A DNA stretch of 10,677 nucleotides from an uncultured Eubacteriales bacterium (GCA_900320925.1 ONUD01000121.1:1-10677); one strand, 5' to 3'; positions 1 to 6,392 are shown, counted from the stretch's first letter. Numbers and translations: made by a program. Notes: generated by a model from the sequence alone, not told the origin.

Positions 1-163
1 CACCCTGCTGGGGAGCACACCAACCGATACCGTGTGTAAAACCGGAAATATCCCCGATTTGTTTTGCATGTACCCACTTGCCCTCTTCAGGAATCGGAGC
101 CGGTTCATGCTTTGCACCCTTGGCAACAGGGCACATCATTTCAACCTCTTTTGTGTAGATCAT
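1..163 (-). CDS. Iron-sulfur cluster assembly scaffold-like protein (5' part only)
   Basis: Only the first 54 codons are in the window; the rest lies beyond the left edge. The start is the ATG at 163, preceded by AAAGGAG at a good distance. The visible protein begins MIYTKEVEMMCPVAKG and contains a HGIGWCAPQQG stretch. I recognise this from clostridial proteins usually annotated as iron-sulfur cluster assembly scaffold (NifU-N/IscU-like), in which a GCSGMTH segment follows further downstream; that part is not visible here. Cys11 and the Cys of GWCAPQQG are candidate metal or cluster ligands (inference). The gene has its own sigma-A type promoter at 249-277 and a long leader with a palindrome at 207-232. 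In related genomes a GGGtGRT-family gene often follows, but that would lie outside this window. The family call is from memory of the conserved N-terminus. Confidence 0.75.
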   Translation of the reverse strand, partial: MIYTKEVEMMCPVAKGAKHEPAPIPEEGKWVHAKQIGDISGFTHGIGWCAPQQG

Positions 164-206
164 TGTAATCTCCTTTCATCTTTCTGTTAAGAGATAATTA
201 TTGGCA

Positions 207-232
207 GATGTCCGCTTGTCCAAGCAGACATC
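207..232 (-). promoter_or_regulatory. Palindrome in the leader of the Fe-S scaffold gene (operator or 5' hairpin)
   Basis: The 12-base arms GATGTCCGCTTG and CAAGCAGACATC flank a 2-base centre. They match at 11 of 12 positions; the exception is a U-G wobble in minus-strand RNA. The element sits between the predicted transcription start (about 242) and the start codon at 163, so it would form a hairpin almost at the 5' end of the message. Its symmetry and length also fit a binding site for a dimeric repressor. I do not recognise it as a named riboswitch or a known operator. Confidence 0.55.
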
Positions 233-248
233 CGTCCCTATCCATTTG

Positions 249-277
249 ATTATAATATTTTTTTATAGAAATTTCAA
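249..277 (-). promoter_or_regulatory. Sigma-A type promoter of the Fe-S scaffold gene
   Basis: Read on the minus strand, TTGAAA (277-272) and TATAAT (254-249) are separated by exactly 17 bases in an AT-rich setting. The -10 box is a perfect consensus and the -35 box has five of six consensus bases. The predicted start near 242 gives a leader of about 80 bases containing the palindrome at 207-232. Confidence 0.8.
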
Positions 278-349
278 TAACAAAATAGAATTTTTATGAA
301 TTTTTTTCTGCCCGTCCAAAGAACAGCCATTCAGCAGAAGACTTTCTTT

Positions 350-739
350 TTACATCATCCATTCAAACCCCCAGAACGATACTACACACAGAAAAAAGAT
401 AGCCGTTGTCCAGTAGAATTTGACATTGAAATGCGGTTTTCTGAAAAAGGCGGCAAAGAAAAGGAGGTTGTTCAGGAGAACCCCGCAAAGATAGAGAATG
501 CCCAAGACCCATGACTTGTTTTCATCGGCGTGTTCGAGCATGAAGAAAAGCGTGGACGGTCCTGCCAAGCCTAAGGCGGCATTGATAACGGCCTGCGGGA
601 TGTAGTGGTACCAGACAAACTTCTTTTTCTCCAGCAGGAACTCTCCCGTCCCGATAAACAACAGTGTCAGCACGGCAACACCTGTCAGAATATAAAAGAA
701 AATATCCACAGCACGGCTTCCTTTCAGGGCGTAATCCAT
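350..739 (-). CDS. Four-helix membrane protein of unknown function
   Basis: A 129-residue hydrophobic protein that I do not recognise. Four likely membrane helices lie near residues 11-35, 47-68, 76-99 and 108-125. Charged stretches (EKKK at 37-40, HADENK at 70-75, RKPH at 100-103) separate them, and the protein ends in aromatic residues (WGFEWMM). Its ATG at 739 lies inside the last codons of the transpeptidase-like gene, a 16-base overlap in another frame, and no strong ribosome binding site sits at normal spacing. It is therefore probably translated by coupling to the upstream gene and expressed from the same promoter at 1688-1716. The arrangement suggests that the two products act together at the membrane (inference). 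No convincing terminator with a U-run follows it. Confidence 0.75.
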   Translation of the reverse strand: MDYALKGSRAVDIFFYILTGVAVLTLLFIGTGEFLLEKKKFVWYHYIPQAVINAALGLAGPSTLFFMLEHADENKSWVLGILYLCGVLLNNLLFFAAFFRKPHFNVKFYWTTAIFFLCVVSFWGFEWMM

Positions 740-1656
740 ACCAACGGTGTGCTTTCCTTATCCAGCCATTCCAGTATGGTTTTCATGGTATCGGTCGGAA
801 GGGCAATACTGCCGTCTGTGGCAGCACTGCCGCATTGCAGGAACAGGGCAGAACCTTTGCCCTTGACAGGGGGTTCGGTGTTATAGTTCACTGCAAGACC
901 GTATTGATACAGTTCCTTGTGGTCTGCCATATGTAGGGCGGTTGTCCAATCCTTGTCAGCAGTTCCCTCTACATGGCAGTTGAAAGAGGACGACTTTTCA
1001 TCGGTGATCCAGTAAGTATCCTTGGTAATCGCAAAGAGGGGGTAATCCGTTTCAGGCTTTTCCCCTGTGTAAAAGCCCTCTCCTGCCGTCCAGATGCCGG
1101 CGGGTGTTTTTTTGTCGTTGTTTTTTATCTCATAAGCAGAGCCGTTTTTGCCGATATAGGCTTCTTCGCAAAGCGGTTGATTTTCTCCTGCAATGTTCCA
1201 CCAATAGCCTGTAAACTCCGATTTTTCATAGCAGTACACCACCGCACGCCTGTCTGCGGCATCGTGGTCAGGTTCGATCACGATCAGCCGGTTGCCGGGG
1301 AGATTTTTTTCATAGGTATATTCATACGCTTTCAGCAGTTCGCTGAGGTCTTTCGGCTGGCTTTCCAGTCCGTCGGGTTCATACAGCACCAATTCGATTT
1401 CTTCTTTGGAAGGCTCTTCAGACGGTTCTTCAGAGGATTCCTCAAGCTTGCCGCTCGGCACGGCACTGATCTCGGACACCTGTACCGGAGTACTGCTTTC
1501 AGCAGGCAACAGACTGCCCAGTTTCAGCGGATCCCACTGATCTATGCGGAACATATCGGTTTTCAGATCGACTGCCACGGCCGCCGCTGCTGCTGCGGTG
1601 ACAACAAAAGCAGTGGTGAACAGGATTTCAGCAATGACAAACAATGGTTTTTTCAT
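724..1656 (-). CDS. Membrane-anchored L,D-transpeptidase-like protein, active-site Cys and His replaced
   Basis: A 310-residue protein with an N-terminal membrane segment (residues 5-29, including a run of Ala) and a Ser/Glu/Pro-rich linker (about 63-88). The C-terminal half resembles the YkuD/COG3786 group of L,D-transpeptidases, which cross-link peptidoglycan outside the membrane. Visible family marks are KKTPAGIW (182-189), LYQYGLAVNYN (249-259) and GKGSALFLQ-TDGSIALP-ILEWLD (266-299). In active family members the last block reads roughly FLH then GC-aL. Here the His is Gln274 (CAA, 837-835) and the nucleophile Cys is Ser283 (AGT, 810-808). The fold is probably kept but normal thioacyl chemistry should not work, so it may be a binding or regulatory pseudoenzyme, or the alignment may hide another nucleophile such as Cys275. 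The start at 1656 follows GAGGG at good spacing and lies about 30 bases below a strong promoter. It overlaps the next gene by 16 bases. Confidence 0.8.
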   Translation of the reverse strand: MKKPLFVIAEILFTTAFVVTAAAAAAVAVDLKTDMFRIDQWDPLKLGSLLPAESSTPVQVSEISAVPSGKLEESSEEPSEEPSKEEIELVLYEPDGLESQPKDLSELLKAYEYTYEKNLPGNRLIVIEPDHDAADRRAVVYCYEKSEFTGYWWNIAGENQPLCEEAYIGKNGSAYEIKNNDKKTPAGIWTAGEGFYTGEKPETDYPLFAITKDTYWITDEKSSSFNCHVEGTADKDWTTALHMADHKELYQYGLAVNYNTEPPVKGKGSALFLQCGSAATDGSIALPTDTMKTILEWLDKESTPLVWITP

Positions 1657-1687
1657 ATGATCCCTCGATTTCTTTCAAGATATATCT

Positions 1688-1716
1688 ATTATATGACAAC
1701 CGCCGTATTTTTTCAA
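1688..1716 (-). promoter_or_regulatory. Sigma-A type promoter of the transpeptidase-like/membrane protein pair
   Basis: On the minus strand TTGAAA (1716-1711) and TATAAT (1693-1688) are spaced by exactly 17 bases. The predicted start near 1681 gives a short leader of about 25 bases carrying the GAGGG ribosome binding site. It makes 350-1656 a transcription unit separate from the operon that ends at 1783. Confidence 0.8.
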
Positions 1717-1743
1717 TACCATTCTGCGGATATTCACGGCAAT

Positions 1744-1774
1744 CACCCCCCGCCCGTTGAACAGGTGGGGGGTG
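1744..1774 (-). terminator. GC-rich hairpin after the five-gene operon; no U-run
   Basis: The arms CACCCCCC and GGGGGGTG pair perfectly over eight bases, and further inner pairs close a small loop. The element begins 9 bases after the TAA at 1783, where a terminator is expected. On the minus strand it is followed by ATTGCCGTG rather than a T-run, so it is not a classical intrinsic terminator. It may be a weak terminator or a 3' end protecting hairpin, with some read-through into 1656-350. Confidence 0.45.
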
Positions 1775-1782
1775 GTGCTGTA

Positions 1783-3435
1783 TTATGGTCTGTCGCCCAT
1801 ACGGCTGACATTGCTGTAGTAAAGGCCGGAGGAGAAATCCATGACAGCGGTATTGCTGCCCGCTGTCAGGGTATAGGAACTGCCCTGCGTCATGTTCGGG
1901 GAGGAATAGACTGCACACGCAAAGTTCTTGGATGCCGTAAAGGTGAATCCCGAACCGTCATCCACGGAAATTTCCGTACCGCTTTCCCCTGAAAGATTGA
2001 CCAGTGCAGAACACTGCGTGCCGGTATCGAAGTTCACTGCCATGTCCGTTGTACCGAGAGCAAGAACCGTACCGCCTGTAATGCTTGCCACACAGCCACT
2101 GCCGTCACCCTTGTCCAAGGCACCGTTGCCGTTTGTTGTGGGACCTTCCACAATGGTTGTACCGCCTGTAATGTAGATACAGCCGTTGCTGTCCAGGCCG
2201 TCACCCGAGGCATTGACATACACTGTACCGCCGTTGATGGTCAGGCTCGAATCACTGCCGCCTGCAATATTGATGCCGTCATCGCTGGCCGTGACGGACA
2301 CATCACCGCCATTGATGGTAATATCTTCCGCTTGCATGCCCTCATAGGATTTGGTGACTGCCACCGTACCGCCGTTCAGGACGATCTTACCTGCGGCGGT
2401 CATGCCGTCATCACTGGAAGAGAGGTTCAGTGTCCCCGAGTTGACAGTCATATTGCCATCGCTGTGAACAGCGTCATCGGCACTTGAAACCCTCACGTCA
2501 GCACCCGAAACGGTAATGTCACCGTCACATTTGATTCCCTTTTGGGAAGTATCACTGTTTTTGGCACTCTCCGAACCGCCGCCTGCCGTGATATTGGCAG
2601 TACCGCCCTCCAGAACCATACTGCCCGTTTTGACGGACAGTCCGTCATAGCCTGCATTGACGTTCAGTGTGCCGTCCGACAGATAGAAGATACTGGTATT
2701 GTCATCATTTGAGAGCTGTACCCCGTCATGTCCCGAGGTCACGGTGACGGTACCTCCGCCGATTTTGAAAGAATCCTCCGCCTGTATCCCGATACTGTCG
2801 GCCGCTACCGATACAGAAGCACCCGTTACTTTCAGATCCTCCTTACAGACGATGCCGTGCAGATGGGAGCTAACGGCAAGTGTTCCCGAACCGTTGATGG
2901 TCACGTCATCTTTGGCATAGATGGCACCGTCAATTTTGGCACTGCTGTCCGTGCTTTGAAAAGCAAGCGTATTGTCTCCCACGCACTGAATAATCAGCTT
3001 GTCACACGCCTGTACATGGATACACGCATTGGCGGTATTGGTCATACTGACGTTATCCAGTACCAGATAGATATTCCCCGATTGGGAGGTATCATTGACG
3101 GTGATGGTGACATTTTCGGAAGAGCCTGTCACCCTGTAAATCCCCTTGGAGGTAATGGTCACTTCACTGCCGGAAGAACCTCTTGTCGTATCGGAGATCG
3201 TCCCTTCGCTGCCCGCAAGGGTAATAGTGGCATTGGCCTCCTCGGAAGTGACATCCTTATAGTCACCGTCCGCAAACAAGGAATTTTCATCGGCCGACTC
3301 CTGCACCGCCGAAGAATCCGCCTGACTCTCCACAGACGCCTGTGACACCGTGGAGGAAGCTGTATCGCCGCAGCCTGCCAGCATGACTGCCGACAATACC
3401 AGAGCCATAAAGATAGCTGTCCGTTTTTTGGGCAT
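1783..3435 (-). CDS. Cthe_2159-type beta-helix carbohydrate-binding lipoprotein
   Basis: A 550-residue exported lipoprotein. The N-terminus MPKKRTAIFMALVLSAVMLAGC is a type II signal peptide with lipobox LAGC, giving lipidation at Cys22. A Ser/Ala/Glu-rich linker follows (about 23-60), then a long domain of repeated strands built around units such as INGG-V-V-ASDDGI and VNSGTLN-SSDDGM. This matches the carbohydrate-binding family of Clostridium thermocellum Cthe_2159 (Pfam Cthe_2159, formerly DUF4353), a parallel beta-helix that binds cellulose and pectin-type polysaccharides and calcium. No lyase active site can be claimed. The start at 3435 is chosen because AAAGGAG lies 8 bases upstream and it gives the clean lipoprotein signal; an in-frame start 30 codons earlier would bury it. 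It is the last gene of the operon, 13 bases after the DUF4956 gene. The repeated gcc/acc-rich DNA here comes from the protein repeats. Confidence 0.88.
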   Translation of the reverse strand: MPKKRTAIFMALVLSAVMLAGCGDTASSTVSQASVESQADSSAVQESADENSLFADGDYKDVTSEEANATITLAGSEGTISDTTRGSSGSEVTITSKGIYRVTGSSENVTITVNDTSQSGNIYLVLDNVSMTNTANACIHVQACDKLIIQCVGDNTLAFQSTDSSAKIDGAIYAKDDVTINGSGTLAVSSHLHGIVCKEDLKVTGASVSVAADSIGIQAEDSFKIGGGTVTVTSGHDGVQLSNDDNTSIFYLSDGTLNVNAGYDGLSVKTGSMVLEGGTANITAGGGSESAKNSDTSQKGIKCDGDITVSGADVRVSSADDAVHSDGNMTVNSGTLNLSSSDDGMTAAGKIVLNGGTVAVTKSYEGMQAEDITINGGDVSVTASDDGINIAGGSDSSLTINGGTVYVNASGDGLDSNGCIYITGGTTIVEGPTTNGNGALDKGDGSGCVASITGGTVLALGTTDMAVNFDTGTQCSALVNLSGESGTEISVDDGSGFTFTASKNFACAVYSSPNMTQGSSYTLTAGSNTAVMDFSSGLYYSNVSRMGDRP

Positions 3436-3443
3436 ATTCCTCT

Positions 3444-3450
3444 CTCCTTT
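3444..3450 (-). promoter_or_regulatory. Ribosome binding site fixing the lipoprotein start
   Basis: AAAGGAG on the minus strand, 8 bases upstream of the ATG at 3435 and overlapping the stop codon of the upstream DUF4956 gene (3451-3449). It selects the start that exposes the lipoprotein signal peptide. Confidence 0.75.
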
Positions 3451-4120
3451 ACAGTTGGTTCTGCGGTTCGGTATAAGGAAGCACCGCAATTTCCAGATTG
3501 CCGTTTTTGGTGCGGAGTTCATCAATGAATGCTTTTTCCTCGGCGGGATCTTTCATCTGCACTTTGAAGGAAAGACGGAACATCGAACCCATTCCGGTTG
3601 TTTTCACGCCGGCATTCTCCCAGTTTTTGAGATAGTGGGCAAAGGTATCGTCAAATGCCCCTGAATATTCAAGGGATTCGGGGATGGTAATCCGGAGCAG
3701 TCTGTCCTCGGTCATGCTTTTATGTTCAAATATGGGGAGAACGGACAGCAACAAAAACAAAACAGCCATGCAAAGCAGTATCACGATACCGTAACCGACA
3801 TAGCCCATCCCGAACGCAATGCCCGAACCCATGGCAATGAGGATGGCGGCAATTTCATCGGCACTGCCCTGTGCACTCCGGAAGCGGATAAGACTGAAGG
3901 CTCCGCCAATAGCAACACCTGCCCCGATATTGCCGTTGACAAAGGTGATAACTGCGGCAACGATGAACGGCACAATGGCAACAACGATAAAGAAGCGTTT
4001 TTTGGAGCGTATCCGAAAGGACATGAGCCATGCATACAGGAATCCTGTCAGAATAGCAGCCGCCGCCATGATAAAAAATTGAGGTGCTGTCACGATAGAG
4101 GTATAGATAGAATCAAACAT
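3449..4120 (-). CDS. DUF4956 membrane protein
   Basis: A 223-residue integral membrane protein. Likely helices lie near residues 13-35, 43-61, 64-77, 89-107 and 110-131; a soluble C-terminal domain of about 90 residues follows (133-223). The central block GAGVAIGGAFSLIRFRS (67-82) followed by ADEIAAILIAMGSGIAFGMG (87-106) is the family signature I associate with DUF4956. These proteins are commonly encoded beside VTC-type polymerase domains, as here. The molecular role is unknown. A membrane channel or anchor for the neighbouring polymerase is a reasonable guess, since eukaryotic VTC complexes couple synthesis to membrane passage (inference). The start at 4120 follows AAAGGA, and the gene lies 18 bases after the VTC gene and 13 before the lipoprotein gene. 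Confidence 0.88.
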   Translation of the reverse strand: MFDSIYTSIVTAPQFFIMAAAAILTGFLYAWLMSFRIRSKKRFFIVVAIVPFIVAAVITFVNGNIGAGVAIGGAFSLIRFRSAQGSADEIAAILIAMGSGIAFGMGYVGYGIVILLCMAVLFLLLSVLPIFEHKSMTEDRLLRITIPESLEYSGAFDDTFAHYLKNWENAGVKTTGMGSMFRLSFKVQMKDPAEEKAFIDELRTKNGNLEIAVLPYTEPQNQL

Positions 4121-4138
4121 AATAACATTCCTTTCTGT

Positions 4139-4846
4139 TTATCTGGTACGGAGCAATTGCTGCCGATAGGCTTCGCCGTATTTGGAAAAGCTGCCTTTGT
4201 AGATCTGTCCCTTGGTCAGGATAGCGGAAAGCCAGAGGGGAACGGCCTGCTGCACCTTGACCTCCAGTATCGTGCAGCCATCCTTCAAAAGGGACGTGCC
4301 GTTCATGGACACCCGCAGGTCAAGGTCATCATAGCGGTAGCGGGGATTGTGGTCAATCGTCAGCCGCAGGTCGCCGTCAGGCTGAAAGTAAGCGACTCTG
4401 TCATAAATAATCATACACGCCGGGACGAGTGTCTGATAGTAGTCACGGAACGTGGTAATTTCCCTGTTAATCTGACCGCCGGCACAGATATCCCCTTCCC
4501 CGTCAAAGAATTTCCTGACCAGCGGGATGGTGGACTGTACACGTCTTTTATAGACAATGCCGTAAGCCTTGCGTTTGAGTTCCAGAAACACGGGAGAATC
4601 GTCTGTGGCAATGCCGTAGGAACGCAGCCGTATTTTTTCTTTAAAGGGCGGTTTTTCGACCGAGGTACGAATCAGCCTGTAATCAGGCGTATCATAGTAA
4701 AGAGAAGCAATCGAGGTAAGACCGAATTTATCGATTTTCATGTAGTCCTTCACACTTTCCTTGAAGTACGCTGTCTGTTCGTCAGACAGAATGTACTTCA
4801 TCTCATAGCGTTTCATGACGACTACGGGATTAGAAACAACTGCCAT
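4139..4846 (-). CDS. VTC-domain polyphosphate polymerase-like protein
   Basis: A 235-residue soluble protein that is almost entirely one VTC domain (CYTH/triphosphate-tunnel fold). In yeast Vtc4 this domain makes polyphosphate from ATP. The basic and acidic residues that line the tunnel appear present: RYEMKY (13-18, Lys17), KIRLRSYG (71-78, Arg73 and Arg75), LELKRK (88-93, Glu89 and Lys91) with YKRR (99-102), YDRVAY (148-153, Arg150), LRLTID (160-165), ILEVK (193-197, Glu195) and SFSKYG (219-224, Lys222). It therefore looks active, although the product could be another phosphate polymer. It lacks SPX and membrane domains of its own; the adjacent DUF4956 protein probably supplies the membrane part (inference). 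The ATG at 4846 is preferred because AGGAGG ends 8 bases before it. A GTG at 4855 lies inside that site. Confidence 0.88.
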   Translation of the reverse strand: MAVVSNPVVVMKRYEMKYILSDEQTAYFKESVKDYMKIDKFGLTSIASLYYDTPDYRLIRTSVEKPPFKEKIRLRSYGIATDDSPVFLELKRKAYGIVYKRRVQSTIPLVRKFFDGEGDICAGGQINREITTFRDYYQTLVPACMIIYDRVAYFQPDGDLRLTIDHNPRYRYDDLDLRVSMNGTSLLKDGCTILEVKVQQAVPLWLSAILTKGQIYKGSFSKYGEAYRQQLLRTR

Positions 4847-4852
4847 ATATGT

Positions 4853-4860
4853 CACCTCCT
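4853..4860 (-). promoter_or_regulatory. Ribosome binding site fixing the VTC gene start
   Basis: AGGAGGTG on the minus strand, with AGGAGG (4860-4855) ending 8 bases before the ATG at 4846. It is one of the strongest such sites in the window and starts right after the stop codon of the kinase gene. It excludes the in-frame GTG at 4855. Confidence 0.8.
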
Positions 4861-4861
4861 G

Positions 4862-6052
4862 CTACAGTGCGATTTCCAATAGGAACTGATGGTTATTGAC
4901 CTTGGCAGACACCCTGCCATTGTGGGCTTTGGCAATGTCTTTGACGTAGGACAGTCCCAGACCGTCCGTATCTTTGGCATTGCTGAGGGTGGTGAACCTG
5001 TCGAATATCTGGTCAATGCTGCCGTTGGGCAGGTCGGTATCATTGGCTTGCAGGATGATAATGCGATCCCCCTGCTTTCTGAGGGTCAAGGACGCCTTGG
5101 TCAGTGCATACCGCCAGGCATTGTCTGCCAGTTCTGTCAGCAGCTTCTGCAATGCCTGTCCATCGCCCTCTATCGTGATATCAGGAGTGATGGCGGCTTC
5201 CCAGGCAATCTTTTTTTCTTTCATCTGTTCTTTCCGGCTGTCAAACACATCCGTCATCATCTTGGAAAGGTCAACGGAAGCAATCGCCATATCCTTTTCT
5301 TCAAAGATGGACAAGGCTCCCAGATGTTTGACCAGTCCCGTCATTTTTCTGACCTGTCGGTTGATAGCCTGCGTCTGGTCATTCGTCCCGCTGCGGCGTT
5401 CGATGATTTCGGTATTGGCACTGATAATGGTCAGCGGCATTTTGAAATCATGCTCCACGCTGGAGATAAAGCGTTTTTGCTTTCTGTCCGCCTCATCGAA
5501 CTGCTCGAACAGTTTCTTTCCCACTCTCAGCAGTACCAGATAACTGATCAGCAGTACCAGCACTTCTCCCACTGCCGAAATCAGCAGGATCCTGTAAGAC
5601 GGCAAAAGCTCCCGTCCCTGGTCGATCACCGTGACAAAGGTTTTGCCGTCCTTTTCATACACACGGTAACGATAGATGAGATGTGTCCAGCCCGTTGATT
5701 CATGGACAAGGCTCTGTACCCATTCCAATGCCGCTGCTTCGGGTACCGCCGACATTCTGTGTTCAATCTGTTCGACATTGCCTTCCTTGTCGACAGCGTA
5801 GGTAAAATACCGCAAAGACGCATTCATTTCAGGTGAATCGGGACCCATGCCGAAGCTGCGTCCAAAGCCGGACGGATTATTGCGTGCTTCATAGAATTTA
5901 CCCGGCGAACGGGACATAGCCTCGGTCATGCGGTCGGCATCATCCGCCACCATCGTAAAGTTGATGATATTCAGCACCGACAACAGTACTGTCAGCAGTA
6001 TCAATACCGCAATTTCTGCATAAAAGACAAATTTTTTTCTGACTTTATCCAT
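4862..6052 (-). CDS. Membrane sensor histidine kinase
   Basis: A 396-residue two-component sensor kinase. Membrane helix 1 (about 9-30) and helix 2 (about 155-177) enclose an outside domain of about 120 residues that I cannot assign. The dimerisation/phosphoacceptor domain has the H-box VEHDFKMPLT, with phosphoacceptor His201. The ATPase domain has an N-box ELADNAWRYA (Asn311), a modified G1 region (QANDTDLPNG, 335-344, without the DxGxG pattern, as in many clostridial kinases), an F-box IFDRF (349-353) and a G2 box DGLGLS (363-368). It should bind ATP and autophosphorylate. The ATG at 6052 follows AGGGGG and overlaps the receiver gene by 8 bases, so the two are translationally coupled. A TTG further upstream is unlikely as the start. 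The VTC gene begins 15 bases downstream. Its usual partner, a response regulator with an output domain, is not present in the window. Confidence 0.9.
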   Translation of the reverse strand: MDKVRKKFVFYAEIAVLILLTVLLSVLNIINFTMVADDADRMTEAMSRSPGKFYEARNNPSGFGRSFGMGPDSPEMNASLRYFTYAVDKEGNVEQIEHRMSAVPEAAALEWVQSLVHESTGWTHLIYRYRVYEKDGKTFVTVIDQGRELLPSYRILLISAVGEVLVLLISYLVLLRVGKKLFEQFDEADRKQKRFISSVEHDFKMPLTIISANTEIIERRSGTNDQTQAINRQVRKMTGLVKHLGALSIFEEKDMAIASVDLSKMMTDVFDSRKEQMKEKKIAWEAAITPDITIEGDGQALQKLLTELADNAWRYALTKASLTLRKQGDRIIILQANDTDLPNGSIDQIFDRFTTLSNAKDTDGLGLSYVKDIAKAHNGRVSAKVNNHQFLLEIAL

Positions 6053-6392
6053 TTTGTTGCCCCCTGCTTTGCAAAGCTGCAAGTTTTTCTGTCAGTTCCA
6101 CGGGCATGAACGGCAGTCTGATAGACATCACCGTGGTATCTGCCGCTCTTTCCGATATCACGAGTACGGGAATGTTGTCCTCCCTAAGCACTTTCACAAT
6201 CTCACTGTAGCGTATACGGGGGATACTTTCATTCAGTATCACAGCATCAAAGCGTTCCGAAGCCAGCTTTTCAATGACCTGTGTTCCATCGAACGCTGTC
6301 TGCACGCTGTTTTCCGAAAGCTCTAAAAGTGTCTTGTAGGACAGAAGAAAATCCCTGTCAGGATCTGCTATCAAAATATGCATACCATTCAC
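6045..6392 (-). CDS. Stand-alone receiver domain lacking the phosphoacceptor Asp (pseudo-receiver)
   Basis: A 115-residue protein consisting only of a CheY-like receiver fold, with no DNA-binding or other output domain. The acidic pair is partly kept (IADPD, residues 8-12). The phosphoacceptor position at the end of strand 3, normally Asp as in LLD-xx-P, is Asn54 (ILNESIP; AAT at 6233-6231). The Ser/Thr of strand 4 is present (Ser80). The invariant Lys before Pro-Phe in strand 5 is Leu93 (RLPF; CTG at 6116-6114). Normal Asp phosphorylation is therefore not expected. It is the first gene of the operon and overlaps the kinase gene by 8 bases, which suggests direct binding to the kinase or a partner (inference). 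The start is either GTG 6392, with AGGA about 5 bases upstream, or ATG 6383, which begins MHILIAD; GTG has the better-spaced site. Residue numbers here use the GTG start. Confidence 0.8.
   Translation of the reverse strand: MNGMHILIADPDRDFLLSYKTLLELSENSVQTAFDGTQVIEKLASERFDAVILNESIPRIRYSEIVKVLREDNIPVLVISERAADTTVMSIRLPFMPVELTEKLAALQSRGQQNG

Noticed and set aside
310..343. Possible terminator after the four-helix membrane protein
   Set aside because: A short TTCTGC/GCAGAA outer stem encloses a wobble-rich inner stem, but the minus strand continues with an A-run rather than U, so I could not support an intrinsic terminator.
973..1992. Long open frame on the plus strand opposite the transpeptidase-like gene
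   Set aside because: It crosses the promoter and hairpin between two minus-strand operons, has no plausible start signal and matches no family.
1990..2950. Repetitive DNA resembling a repeat array
   Set aside because: The repeats are imperfect and in frame. They encode the beta-helix rungs of the lipoprotein, so this is not a CRISPR or satellite array.
4847..4855. GTG start at 4855 for the VTC gene
   Set aside because: The codon overlaps the AGGAGGTG ribosome binding site, whose spacing fits the ATG at 4846.
3722..4882. Long open frame on the plus strand opposite the DUF4956 and VTC genes
   Set aside because: It is antisense to two well-recognised genes that have their own ribosome binding sites, and is rich in His, Asn and Arg as expected for a shadow frame.
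6053..6082. TTG start at 6082 for the kinase gene
   Set aside because: The ATG at 6052 has AGGGGG at good spacing and gives a normal N-terminus directly before the first membrane helix.
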